Assembly (NCBI RefSeq): GCF_014642635.1
Contig: NZ_BMIQ01000005.1
Coordinates: 349,527 to 413,526, forward strand
Length of the DNA: 64,000 nt
Direction: 5' to 3'
Origin: Aureimonas endophytica
GTDB lineage: Bacteria; Pseudomonadota; Alphaproteobacteria; Rhizobiales; Rhizobiaceae
Below the pieces are notes generated by a model, which worked only from the letters and a program-made list of their open reading frames with translations, had not been told where the DNA came from and ran no database searches. Both the position numbers and the translations under genes were made by a program. Positions 52,792 to 61,272 of the stretch are shown piece by piece. Within the stretch, counting starts at the first letter, position 1, and every line of letters begins with the position of its first letter.

Positions 52792-53401
52792 GCGAACGCG
52801 GCCGACCCTGACGGTGATCGAGGGATCGCCGCCGGACCTCGCCGGTCTGGCGGGCGAACTGGAGGCCGGCGAGGCGGCGAGGCGGCGCGCGGCGGTGCGG
52901 GCGCTCGCCAATCATCCCGATCCGCGCGGGCTCGACCTGATCTGGGAGCGGCTGGAGCGCGAGACGGCGCCGAGCGTGCGCGCGCTGATGTTCACGAGCT
53001 TCGCCGAGCACCGCTCGGTGAGCGTGGCGGACCGCCTCGCCCGGCTGCTCGACAGCAGCGACGCCATGCTGCGCAGCGCCGCCAGCGAGGCGTTGCAGGC
53101 CATGCCGGCGGAGGCCGAGCCGGTGCTCGACCGGCTGCTCGCCACCGACGACGCGGACCTGCGCATCTTCGCCGTGCGCATCCTCGCCCAGACGGCGCAT
53201 GCCGGGGCGCCGAGGCGGCTCGTCGAGGTGCTGCGCCGCGACGACCACATCAATGTCTGCGCCGCCGCGGTGGACGGGCTGGTCGAGATCGGCACCCGCG
53301 AGGCGCTGCCCGTCCTCGCCGACGCCGCCACGCGCTTTCGCGGCAATCCCTTCATGGCCTTCGCGGTGGAGACCGCGATCCACCGCATCGAGGGCCGCTG
53401 A
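52778..53401 (+). CDS. HEAT-repeat protein of the chemosensory operon
   Basis: 207 residues made of about five alpha-helical HEAT (PBS-lyase type) repeats, each roughly 30 residues. Examples are RRRAAVRALANHPDPRGLD, DAMLRSAASEALQAMPAE and DDHINVCAAAVDGLVEIGT. There is no catalytic motif, so it is probably a protein-binding scaffold or adaptor. It overlaps cheB by 14 nt and its stop overlaps the cheR start by one base (TGATG). HEAT proteins are found in some non-flagellar chemosensory clusters; the partner is unknown. Confidence 0.88.
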   Translation: MPIVKRTRPTLTVIEGSPPDLAGLAGELEAGEAARRRAAVRALANHPDPRGLDLIWERLERETAPSVRALMFTSFAEHRSVSVADRLARLLDSSDAMLRSAASEALQAMPAEAEPVLDRLLATDDADLRIFAVRILAQTAHAGAPRRLVEVLRRDDHINVCAAAVDGLVEIGTREALPVLADAATRFRGNPFMAFAVETAIHRIEGR

Positions 53402-54267
53402 TGTCCGCCCTCGTCGATCCGCGCCTGCCGGTCTTCACGCCGGAGGAACTCGCCACCTTCTCGGAGTTCTTCTACCGGCATACCGGCATCCTCTTCACCA
53501 GCCGCAAGGACTATTTCGTCGAGCGCCGCCTCGCCGAGCGGATGGAGGCGACGCGCTCGGCCTCCTTCGCCGACTATTTCACGCGGCTGCGCTTCCAGCC
53601 CTCCGGAGAGGAATTGCAGAACCTCGTCAATCTCCTCACGGTGAACGAGACCTATTTCTACCGCGAGGACTACCAGTTCAAGGCGCTGGTGAGCGGCATC
53701 CTGCCGGAACTGGCGCGCGCGCGGCCGCGCGGCACGCCGATCTCCCTCTGGTCGCTGCCCTGTTCCACCGGCGAGGAGCCCTATTCCATCGCCATGCAGA
53801 TCCTCGACGGCTGGGACCGCGCCGACGAGTTCGAGATCGAGATCCACGGCTCCGACATCGACACGCGGGTGCTCGCCGAGGCGCGGCGCGGCGTCTATGG
53901 CGAGCGCGCCCTGCACCGCCTGGCCCCGGACGTGCGCCGGCGCTATTTCGCGCGCCACGGCACCGACGACTGGCGCATCTGCGAGGAGCTGCGCCAGTCC
54001 GTCGAATTCTCGATCGTCAATCTCGCCAATCCGCTCGACACGCGCCGCTTTCGGGGCATGGACGTCATCTTCTGCCGCAACCTCCTGATCTATTTCGATG
54101 ATCTGTCGCGGCGCAAGGCGGTCGAGACGCTCTACGACTGTCTGGCCCCCGGCGGCTTCCTCTGCCTCGGCCATTCGGAAAGCATGAGCCGCATGTCCTC
54201 GCTCTTCACGGCCCGTGCCTTCGGCGAGACCGTGGTCCACCAGAAGCCGACCCAAGCGGAATATTGA
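53401..54267 (+). CDS. cheR: Chemotaxis protein methyltransferase CheR
   Basis: 288 residues with the two CheR parts: an N-terminal helical domain (about 1-75, YRHTGILFTSRKDYFVERRL) and the SAM-dependent methyltransferase domain. Key motifs are TVNETYFYRE, SLPCSTGEEPYSIAM (SAM-binding), IHGSDIDTRVLAEAR and MDVIFCRNLLIYFDD. It methylates Glu residues on the MCP, the opposite of CheB. The start overlaps the HEAT gene by one base; the stop is followed one base later by the CheY start. Confidence 0.95.
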   Translation: MSALVDPRLPVFTPEELATFSEFFYRHTGILFTSRKDYFVERRLAERMEATRSASFADYFTRLRFQPSGEELQNLVNLLTVNETYFYREDYQFKALVSGILPELARARPRGTPISLWSLPCSTGEEPYSIAMQILDGWDRADEFEIEIHGSDIDTRVLAEARRGVYGERALHRLAPDVRRRYFARHGTDDWRICEELRQSVEFSIVNLANPLDTRRFRGMDVIFCRNLLIYFDDLSRRKAVETLYDCLAPGGFLCLGHSESMSRMSSLFTARAFGETVVHQKPTQAEY

Positions 54268-54268
54268 G

Positions 54269-54652
54269 ATGGCAGGTCCAGCCAAACGGGTGCTCGTCGT
54301 CGATGACGGCACCACCATCCGCCTCTTCCATCGCACGATCCTGGAGCGGGCCGGCTTCGAGGTCGAGGAGGCGATCAACGGCGTCGAGGGCATCGAGCGC
54401 GCGCTGACCGGGCGCTTCGACCTCGTGCTGGTCGACATCAACATGCCGCAGATGGACGGCTACACGATGCTGAACCGGATGCGCGCGCGCCCCGAACTGC
54501 GCGACATCCCGGCCGTGACGATCAGCACCGAGGCGGCGCCGCTGGACGAGGAGCTGGCGCTGGCGGCGGGGGCCAATCTCTATATCGTCAAGCCGGCGGA
54601 CCCCGAGGCGCTCGTGGCGGCGGCCCGGCTGATGACGGGACGGGCGGCATGA
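54269..54652 (+). CDS. cheY: CheY-like response regulator
   Basis: 127 residues from the ATG at 54269: a single receiver domain. The acidic pair is VDDG, the phospho-acceptor is Asp56 in LVDINMPQMDG, the Thr/Ser switch lies in VTISTEA and the Lys in YIVKPAD. The second acidic position (VVDDG) is intact. It is probably phosphorylated by the CheA encoded next, with which it overlaps by 4 nt (ATGA). A second stand-alone receiver sits at the end of the operon (58275), so one may be the output and the other a phosphate sink. Confidence 0.94.
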   Translation: MAGPAKRVLVVDDGTTIRLFHRTILERAGFEVEEAINGVEGIERALTGRFDLVLVDINMPQMDGYTMLNRMRARPELRDIPAVTISTEAAPLDEELALAAGANLYIVKPADPEALVAAARLMTGRAA

Positions 54653-57213
54653 ACAACCGGCTCCTCGCGCAGTTCATCCCCGAGGCGCGCGACCTCATCC
54701 AGGATTCGATCTCCGGCCTGCTGCGCCTGGAGGGCGACCCCGAGGACAAGGCGACGATCAACGAGGTCTTCCGCGCCGTCCACACGCTGAAGGGCTCGTC
54801 CGGCCTGTTCGAGGTCGTGGCGCTGACCAAGCTCGTCCATGCCGCCGAGGATCTGCTCGGCGCGATCCGGCTCGGCGAGATGGGGCTCGGCCCGGAACTG
54901 GTCGACGGGCTCCTCGAAAGCCTCGACCGGGTGAATGCCTGGCTCGACCATCTCGAAAGCCACGAGGCGCTGCCGGGCGACGCGGACGGCGTGTCCGCCT
55001 CGCTCGCCGGCTCGCTGCGCCGCTTTTCCCCCGGCGCCGCCGAACCCGCGCCGAGCCAGGCCGCGCCGCGCCCGGCTAAGGGGCTGGAGCCCGGCTGGCT
55101 CGCGCCCTTCACCGAGGCCGGCCGCCAGGACGCGCTGCGCCGGATCGCCGGCGGTGAGAGCGTCCTCGCCCTCGCCTATCGCCCGAACGAATCCTGCTTC
55201 TTCAACGGCACCGATCCGCTCGGCACCATGCTCCAGATCGCCGATCTCGTGGCGCTCGACGCCCGGCCGCGCGAGCCGCTGGCCGCGCTCGCCGATCTCG
55301 ATCCCTATCGCTGCCTGCTCGACTTCCAGGCGCTGACCACCGCCTCGCGGACGGAACTCGAACATCTGTTCCGCTACGACATCGAGGAGGTCGAGATCCG
55401 GGAGGTGGCCGCCGCCGATCTCGTCCACCTGTTCGGCGCCCCGGACGATCAGGCGGTCTGGTCGGATTTCGCCGAACTCGGCGCCGAGCAGCTCGCCGCC
55501 CGCGACTTCGCCGGGCTCGGCCGCGCCGCCGCCGCCCTGGTGGAGATGCGCGGCGCCGGCCTCCGGCCGGTCTCGGCGCTGCGCTGGATCCGCGTCGCGC
55601 TGGATTGCGGCCCGTCCTGCCACGCCCTTCTGCCGGGTCTCGTGGCGGCGGCGGGCGGGCGCGAGCCCCGGCCCGTGCCGGCCGAGACCGGCGGCGCTCC
55701 GGCCTTCTCCGACGACGCGACCGGGCGCATGGCCGCGCGGCTTCTCGAAACCCAGCGCCGCAATCTCACGCTCACCCCCGACCGGGAAATCCGCCTGCCC
55801 GCGATCCGGCGCACCCTCGCCGGCCTGGCGAAGGCGCTGGACATTCCGGCGCTGGAGGACGCCCTCGAAGAGGCGGGCGAGGATGCCGACCGGCTCCTCG
55901 ATCGCCTTGCCGCCTTCGGCCCCGCGCCGAAGCCGGCGGCGAGACCGCCCGTCGCGGGCGGCGCGCCCGCCCCGATGCCGGTGCCGGTGCCGGACGCGGC
56001 GGACGGCGCCGCCGCGCCGGTCGCGGCGACGGCCGCCGCCGCCGGGCGCCAGCTCAAGGTCGACCAGGGCAAGGTCGATCTTCTGATGAACCTCATCGGC
56101 GAGCTGATCGTCTCCAAGAACAGCCTGCCCTTCCTGGCGCGGCGCGCCGAGGACGTCTACGGCTCGCGCGAGATGGCGCGCGAGATCAAGGAGCAATATG
56201 CCGTCATCGACCGCCTCGCCCAGGAAATGCAGGGCGCGGTGATGCAGGTGCGCATGCTGCCGGTTTCGGAGGTCTTCGTGCGCTTTCCCCGGCTGGTGCG
56301 CGACCTGTCGCGCAAGCTCGGCAAGCGCATCGCCCTTTCGATCGAGGGCGGCGAGACGGCGGCCGACAAGACCATCGTCGAGGCGCTCGGCGATCCGCTG
56401 CTCCACATCATGCGCAACTCGCTCGACCACGGCATCGAGGGCGCCGAGGCCCGCCGCGCCAGCGGCAAGCCGGAAGAGGCGACGATCCGCATCCGCGCCT
56501 TCCAGGAAGCCGACAGCGTGGTGATCGAGATCGCCGACGACGGTCGCGGCATCGATCCCGAGAAGATCCGCGCCGCCGCCGTCGCGAAGGGGGTGATCGG
56601 GGCAGAGGCCGCCGGGCGCCTTTCCGACCAGGAGGCGATCAACCTCATCTACAAGCCGGGCTTCTCCACGGCCGCCGAGGTCTCGGACCTGTCGGGGCGC
56701 GGCGTCGGCATGGATGTCGTCCTGACCACTGTGGAGCGGCTCGGCGGCAGCGTGTCCGTCACCTCGCGGCTCGGCGAGGGCACCGCGACGCGCCTCGCCC
56801 TGCCCTTGTCGATGGCGGTGACGCGCGTCATGGTGGTGGAGGCCGGCCGCACGCCCTACGGCATCCCGATGGATCTCATCGTCGAGACGGTACGCGTGCC
56901 GCGCGGCGCGATCCGCACCATCAAGCGGGCCGAGACCTTCGTCCTGCGCAACAGCGTCATCCCGCTCCTGCGCCTCGCGACGCTGCTCCGCCTGCCGGAC
57001 GCGGCCGTGGCGGCGCCGGAGGACGAGGCGGTGCTGGTCTGCCGGGTGAACGGCAGTCCGGTCGGCCTCGTCATCGACGCGTTCCGCGAAGGCATGGAAG
57101 TGCTCTTGAAGCCGCTCGAAGGCGTGCTCGCCGCCATTCGTGGCTATTCGGGCACGGCGCTGCTCGGCGACGGACGCGTGCTCTTGGTCCTCAACCTGAA
57201 GGAGCTTCTGTGA
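54649..57213 (+). CDS. cheA: Chemotaxis histidine kinase CheA
   Basis: 854 residues. The P1 phosphotransfer domain has His45 in FRAVHTLKGSSG. A long middle region (about 140-430) resembles no standard CheA P2 domain I recognise. The dimerisation helices start near VDQGKVDLLMNLIGELIVSK, the ATPase domain contains HIMRNSLDHGIEGAEARR (N box) and IADDGRGIDPEKI, and a C-terminal CheW-like domain (about 710-854) couples to the array. It lacks a receiver domain. The unusual middle region (perhaps 290 residues) may bind a target particular to this system. The stop overlaps the next start by one base (TGATG). Confidence 0.94.
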   Translation: MNNRLLAQFIPEARDLIQDSISGLLRLEGDPEDKATINEVFRAVHTLKGSSGLFEVVALTKLVHAAEDLLGAIRLGEMGLGPELVDGLLESLDRVNAWLDHLESHEALPGDADGVSASLAGSLRRFSPGAAEPAPSQAAPRPAKGLEPGWLAPFTEAGRQDALRRIAGGESVLALAYRPNESCFFNGTDPLGTMLQIADLVALDARPREPLAALADLDPYRCLLDFQALTTASRTELEHLFRYDIEEVEIREVAAADLVHLFGAPDDQAVWSDFAELGAEQLAARDFAGLGRAAAALVEMRGAGLRPVSALRWIRVALDCGPSCHALLPGLVAAAGGREPRPVPAETGGAPAFSDDATGRMAARLLETQRRNLTLTPDREIRLPAIRRTLAGLAKALDIPALEDALEEAGEDADRLLDRLAAFGPAPKPAARPPVAGGAPAPMPVPVPDAADGAAAPVAATAAAAGRQLKVDQGKVDLLMNLIGELIVSKNSLPFLARRAEDVYGSREMAREIKEQYAVIDRLAQEMQGAVMQVRMLPVSEVFVRFPRLVRDLSRKLGKRIALSIEGGETAADKTIVEALGDPLLHIMRNSLDHGIEGAEARRASGKPEEATIRIRAFQEADSVVIEIADDGRGIDPEKIRAAAVAKGVIGAEAAGRLSDQEAINLIYKPGFSTAAEVSDLSGRGVGMDVVLTTVERLGGSVSVTSRLGEGTATRLALPLSMAVTRVMVVEAGRTPYGIPMDLIVETVRVPRGAIRTIKRAETFVLRNSVIPLLRLATLLRLPDAAVAAPEDEAVLVCRVNGSPVGLVIDAFREGMEVLLKPLEGVLAAIRGYSGTALLGDGRVLLVLNLKELL

Positions 57214-57464
57214 TGAGCGTCGTCGTCGAGGACGGCCGGCTGCGGCTCGCCGACCATTGCACCGTCGAGGAGGCGCTGCCGCTGCTCGACGCGCTGCGCG
57301 AGACGCCGACCCTCGTCGCCGATCTCTCGGACTGCCTCAGCCTGCACAGCGCCGTGCTGCAATGCCTGCTGGCGGCCGGCACCCGCATCGCGGCGCCGCC
57401 GGCCGATCCGCTGCTCGCGGCCCATCTGATGCCGCTTCTCGGCGCGCGGGGAGAGGCGGCATGA
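57213..57464 (+). CDS. Small STAS-like protein of the chemosensory operon
   Basis: 83 residues. The pattern RLADHCTVEEALPLLDALRE, VADLSDCLSLHSAVLQCLLA and a helical end resembles a small STAS (SpoIIAA-like) domain: beta-strand, helix, DLS-type loop and helix. The phosphorylatable Ser of anti-sigma antagonists would be in the SDCLSLHS region, which is suggestive but not certain. It overlaps cheA by one base and parA by 4 nt, so it is translated with both. It might be a binding partner or an adaptor in the complex. Confidence 0.75.
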   Translation: MSVVVEDGRLRLADHCTVEEALPLLDALRETPTLVADLSDCLSLHSAVLQCLLAAGTRIAAPPADPLLAAHLMPLLGARGEAA

Positions 57465-58255
57465 CGCGCATCCTCGCGATCGCCAACCGCAAGGGCGGCA
57501 CCGGCAAGACCGCCACCACGGTCAATCTCGCCGCCGAGGCCGCCGCCGCCGGCCTGCGCACGCTCGTCGTCGATCTCGACACCCAGGGCCATGCCGGCCT
57601 CGGCTTCGACGTCGCGGCGCGGCGCGGCGAGCCGACGGTGCACGATCTCTTCCGCGACCCCCGCGCCGGTCTCGCCGGCGCGATCCGGGCGACGGCCACC
57701 GAGCGCGTCTTCGTCGCGCCGGCCGATCCGCTCTTCGACGGCACGGCGGCGGAGCGCAGCCCGACGCGGCTCGCCCGCGAATTGCGCGGCGCGGGACTGG
57801 CGCGCGATTTCGACCTCGTCCTCATCGACACGCCGCCCGCCTACGACATGCTTCTCGTCAACGCGCTCGGCGCCGCCGAGGAGGTGCTGGTGCCGACCCT
57901 GCCGCATGCCCTGTCAGCGGACGGCGTCAGCCAGCTGGCGCGGATCGTCTTTCTCGTCGCGGCGCGGGTGAATGCCGAATTGCGCATCGCCGGCCTCCTG
58001 CCGGTGATGGTCGGCGCCAATCCGCGCCACCACAAGCTCGTCCTCGACATGCTGGCGCGCGATTTCGGCGCCGAGCGCATCCTGCCCGGCATCCGCAGCG
58101 ACATCCGCGTCGCCGAAGCCTTCGCCGCCCGCTGCCCGGTGCGCCGGCACGCGCCCGGCGGCCGGGCGAGTTCCGACTATCGCCGGCTCCTCGCCGCCCT
58201 CCTCGACCGCTTCTCGCCGAAGACCGGCGGGAGCCTCGCGCCGACCTTCGGCTGA
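57461..58255 (+). CDS. ParA-family ATPase (chemosensory cluster positioning)
   Basis: 264 residues from the ATG that overlaps the preceding stop. The deviant Walker A motif KGGTGKTAT starts at residue 11, the A' motif is VVDLDTQGHAG and Walker B is LVLIDTPPAYDM. ParA-type proteins such as PpfA of Rhodobacter and ParC of Vibrio segregate cytoplasmic or polar chemosensory clusters between daughter cells. Here the receptor is itself soluble, so this ATPase probably positions the cluster on the nucleoid. No ParB gene is adjacent, as in those systems; the MCP N-terminus may act as the stimulator, which is an inference. Confidence 0.9.
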   Translation: MTRILAIANRKGGTGKTATTVNLAAEAAAAGLRTLVVDLDTQGHAGLGFDVAARRGEPTVHDLFRDPRAGLAGAIRATATERVFVAPADPLFDGTAAERSPTRLARELRGAGLARDFDLVLIDTPPAYDMLLVNALGAAEEVLVPTLPHALSADGVSQLARIVFLVAARVNAELRIAGLLPVMVGANPRHHKLVLDMLARDFGAERILPGIRSDIRVAEAFAARCPVRRHAPGGRASSDYRRLLAALLDRFSPKTGGSLAPTFG

Positions 58256-58274
58256 CCAACCAGAAGAGCTTGCC

Positions 58275-58646
58275 ATGGCCAAGACAATCCTGATCGTCGA
58301 CGATTCCGCGACCATGCTGATGAGTCTCAGGATCTCCTTCGAGACCAACGGGCTCGCCGTCGCCGATGCGCCGAACGCGGAGGCCGCGCTCGACAAGCTG
58401 AAGGGCGGGCTGAAGCCGGACATGATCGTCACCGATCTCAACATGGGCGCGATGAACGGCATCGAGCTCATCCGCGAGGTGCGCAAGCTGCCGGGCTTCC
58501 AGTTCCTGCCGATCGTGCTCCTCACCACCGAATCGCAGGCCGACAAGCGCGCCGAGGCGAAGAGCGCCGGCGCGACCGGCTGGCTCGTGAAGCCCGCCGA
58601 CGAGGCGACGCTGATGAAGGTGGCGCGCCAGCTCCTGAAGCTCTGA
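58275..58646 (+). CDS. CheY-like response regulator, second copy
   Basis: 123 residues, single receiver domain: ILIVDDSATM at the N-terminus, Asp54 in IVTDLNMGAMNG, LLTTES with the switch Thr, and the conserved Lys in WLVKPADE. The MG in place of the usual MP after Asp54 is a small deviation. It lies 19 nt after the ParA gene and ends the chemosensory operon. A palindrome (58667-58691) lies just beyond. Confidence 0.93.
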   Translation: MAKTILIVDDSATMLMSLRISFETNGLAVADAPNAEAALDKLKGGLKPDMIVTDLNMGAMNGIELIREVRKLPGFQFLPIVLLTTESQADKRAEAKSAGATGWLVKPADEATLMKVARQLLKL

Positions 58647-58666
58647 ACCGCCGCCGCCGACCGGCC

Positions 58667-58691
58667 TATTCCTGTCGCGGCGAACGGAATA
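58667..58691. promoter_or_regulatory. Imperfect palindrome after the chemosensory operon
   Basis: TATTCC (58667-58672) and GGAATA (58686-58691) are perfect inverted arms, with TCGC/GCGA nested inside (two mismatched positions between). It could be an operator of the next gene or a weak terminator; there is no T-tract. Function unassigned. Confidence 0.35.
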
Positions 58692-58816
58692 AGCGCGGGG
58701 CGCCGGGGCGGGGTCGCTCTGTCCGGTTCCGGCCGCTGAGCCATTTAGACGGCGAATGGTGTCGGAGCGAAGGGTCGAGGCATGGCCCGGACCCGAGGCG
58801 TGGCGTCGGGGCGGCA

Positions 58817-59893
58817 ATGGCGATCAATGATCTGACGGTGGTGCAGGCGGAGCTGCGGGCGGTTCTCGCCGGTCTTCCGGCCTCGGACGACGATCCGGCG
58901 CCGCTGGTCGCCGTGCTGCGGCGGCATGGCGCGCTCGCCCGCTTCGCCGGGCCGGTGCCCGACGCCGCCGCGCGCGAGGATTGGCGGCCGCTTTTCGACT
59001 GGCTCGTCGCCCTTGGCGGCATCGATCTCAGCCTCGCCCGCCTGTTCGAGGGCCATGTCAACGCGGTGCAGCTCGTCTCCCGCTATGGCACCGAGGCGCA
59101 ACGGGCGCGGGTCCGAAACTGCGTGGAAGCGGGCGGCATGCTCGGCGTCTGGGGCGCGGACGGCGCCGAGCCGGTGCGGCTCGCGCCGGCATCGAAGGGC
59201 GGCTTCCGCCTGTCCGGCGCGAAGCGCTACGCCTCCGGCGCCGGGCTCCTGCGGCTCGCCTTGGTGCCGATCACGGAATCCGACGGGCGCATGCTGCTGC
59301 TGCTCCTCGATGTCGACGCGCCCGAGCGCGTCGGCGCGGGGGACTGGGACATGCGGGGCATGCGTCGGTCGCGCTCGGGAACCTATCGCTTCGATGGCCT
59401 GTGCGCCGGGCCCGAGGCTCTCGTCGGCGAGCCGGAGGATTATCGCCGCGAGCCCTTCTTCGTCGGCGGCATCTGGCGCTGCGCGGCCGCGCAGCTCGGC
59501 GCCGTCGAGGCGATCGTCCGCCTGATGGCCGGCGAACTCGCGGCCGCCGGCCGCGACGCCCATCCCCTCCAGATGGCGCGGATCGGCCAGGCGATCATCG
59601 CGGCGCGCGGCGCGCGGCTCTGGGTGGAGGACGCGGCGGGGCGGGTGGAAACCGCCACCGGCGAGGCCGTGGCGGCGGCGGTCGCGCTGTCCGCCTATGG
59701 CCGGCTGGTGACGGAAACGGCGGCGATGACGGTGATCGATCTCGCCGAACGCGCCCTCGGCCTCGGCTCCTTCGCGCTCGGCCATCCGGTCGAGGCGCTA
59801 AGCCGCGATCTGGCGGTCTATATCCGCCAGGCCAATCCCGACGCGGTCCTGCTCCAGCACGGCCGCGTTCTGATGCGGGAGCTCGGCGCGTGA
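58817..59893 (+). CDS. Acyl-CoA dehydrogenase family protein
   Basis: 358 residues with the fold pattern of acyl-CoA dehydrogenases: an N-terminal helical part (LARLFEGHVNAVQLVSRYGT), a middle beta-domain (GGMLGVWGADGAEPVRLAPA, GFRLSGAKRYASGAG) and a C-terminal helical bundle with AERALGLGSFALGHPVEALS. The sequence is shorter than standard family members. The usual catalytic Glu cannot be placed with confidence, so it may act on an unusual substrate. It overlaps the PIG-L/methyltransferase gene by 4 nt (GTGA), so the two work together. Confidence 0.85.
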   Translation: MAINDLTVVQAELRAVLAGLPASDDDPAPLVAVLRRHGALARFAGPVPDAAAREDWRPLFDWLVALGGIDLSLARLFEGHVNAVQLVSRYGTEAQRARVRNCVEAGGMLGVWGADGAEPVRLAPASKGGFRLSGAKRYASGAGLLRLALVPITESDGRMLLLLLDVDAPERVGAGDWDMRGMRRSRSGTYRFDGLCAGPEALVGEPEDYRREPFFVGGIWRCAAAQLGAVEAIVRLMAGELAAAGRDAHPLQMARIGQAIIAARGARLWVEDAAGRVETATGEAVAAAVALSAYGRLVTETAAMTVIDLAERALGLGSFALGHPVEALSRDLAVYIRQANPDAVLLQHGRVLMRELGA

Positions 59894-61272
59894 CGCTTCA
59901 AACGATCGGCGCCTGGAACGCGGCCATGGCCGGCGCGCCGCGCGCGCCGGCCGAGCGGCTGATCGGGCCGGGCGGGCTCGTCGTCCTGTCGCCGCATCCC
60001 GACGACGAGACGCTCGGGGCCTCGGCCCTTCTCACCCGCGCCGCCGATCTCGGCCGGCGGATCGGCCTCGTCGCCCTCACCGATGGCGAAGGCTCGCATC
60101 CGCGCTCGCGCCTCGTGCCGCCGCCGCGCCTCGCCGCGATCCGCGCGGCCGAGCAGGCCGCGGCGCTGGCGGCGCTCGGCTGCGGCGCGGCGGAGGTTCT
60201 GCGCCTGTCCCTGCCGGACGGCGCCTCCGGCCGCAGCGCCGGCTTCGAGACGGCGGCCGCGCGCATCGCCGCACTCTGCGACGCGGTCGGGGCGAGCGCC
60301 CTCGCCGCGCCCCATCCCGACGATCCCCATCCCGACCACCATGCCGCCGCCGCCTTGGCCCTTGCCCTCGGCGAGGCGCGACCGGACCTGCGCATCCTCT
60401 TCTACGAGGTCTGGTCGCGGCGTCTCGCCGCCGCCGAGCCGTTCCGCGCCGAGGGGCTGACGCCCTTCCGCGTCGCCGCCGATCCCGCCCGCAAGCGCGC
60501 CGCCCTCGCCTGCCATCGCAGCCAGCTCGGCGAGATCGTTCCCGACGACCCGGACGGCTTCGTCCTGCCGCCCTGGTTCCTCGCCGCGCAGGACGATCCC
60601 TGGGAGCGCTATTCCTGGCGCGCCATGCCGGGCCGCCCGCCGGAGCCGGGGCATTTCGCCCGCCTCTATGCGGCGGACGGCGATCCCTGGCATGTCCGCT
60701 CCTCGGCCTACGAGGCGGAGAAGCGCGCGGCGACGGTGGCGATCTTGGAGCCGCGCCACTTCCGGCACGCGCTGGAGGCCGGCTGCGGCGAGGGCTTCCT
60801 GTCGCGCGCGCTGCTTGGCGCCGGCATCGCGGAGCGCGTCACCGGCTTCGACCGCGAGCCGGCGATCGTCGCGCGCGCGGCGCGCCACCCGGAGACGGGC
60901 GCTCTTGCCGATTTCGTCTCTGGCAGCCTGCCGGACGATTTGCCGGACGGGCGCTTCGATCTCGCGGTCTTTTCCGAGGTGCTTTATTTCCTGGAGGAGA
61001 CGGCGCTCGCCCGGCTGGCGGCGGCGCTCCCGGCGCGTCTCGTGCCGGACGCGGAGATCCTGATCGTCTCCTATCTCGGCCGCACCGACACGCCGCTCGG
61101 CGGCCGCGCGGCGAGCGATTTCTTCGTCGCCTGCCTCGGTGAGGCGGTGACGCCCGTCAAGGCGACGGAAACGCCGGACTATCGGATCGAGCGCCTTCGA
61201 TATCGGCCAGCGCCCGGCGCAGTGCCGGCTCCAGAGGGCGGAGATCCGACAGGCGCAGCCGCTCGCGCCTGA
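59890..61272 (+). CDS. Bifunctional PIG-L deacetylase/SAM-dependent methyltransferase
   Basis: 460 residues from a GTG that overlaps the preceding stop. The N-terminal half (about 25-240) is a zinc-dependent PIG-L/LmbE-type N-deacetylase: metal-binding HPDDET (His36 to Thr41) and HPDDPHPDHH further on. The C-terminal half (about 275-430) is a class I methyltransferase with SAM loop LEAGCGEGFLS (from about residue 295) and FDLAVFSEVLYFLEE, resembling NodS. The fusion suggests deacetylation and N- or O-methylation of one sugar-containing molecule. With the acyl-CoA-dehydrogenase-like protein and the nearby glycosyltransferase it forms a small unknown glycoconjugate pathway. Its 3' end overlaps the convergent glycosyltransferase gene by 116 nt. 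Confidence 0.88.
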   Translation: MTLQTIGAWNAAMAGAPRAPAERLIGPGGLVVLSPHPDDETLGASALLTRAADLGRRIGLVALTDGEGSHPRSRLVPPPRLAAIRAAEQAAALAALGCGAAEVLRLSLPDGASGRSAGFETAAARIAALCDAVGASALAAPHPDDPHPDHHAAAALALALGEARPDLRILFYEVWSRRLAAAEPFRAEGLTPFRVAADPARKRAALACHRSQLGEIVPDDPDGFVLPPWFLAAQDDPWERYSWRAMPGRPPEPGHFARLYAADGDPWHVRSSAYEAEKRAATVAILEPRHFRHALEAGCGEGFLSRALLGAGIAERVTGFDREPAIVARAARHPETGALADFVSGSLPDDLPDGRFDLAVFSEVLYFLEETALARLAAALPARLVPDAEILIVSYLGRTDTPLGGRAASDFFVACLGEAVTPVKATETPDYRIERLRYRPAPGAVPAPEGGDPTGAAARA

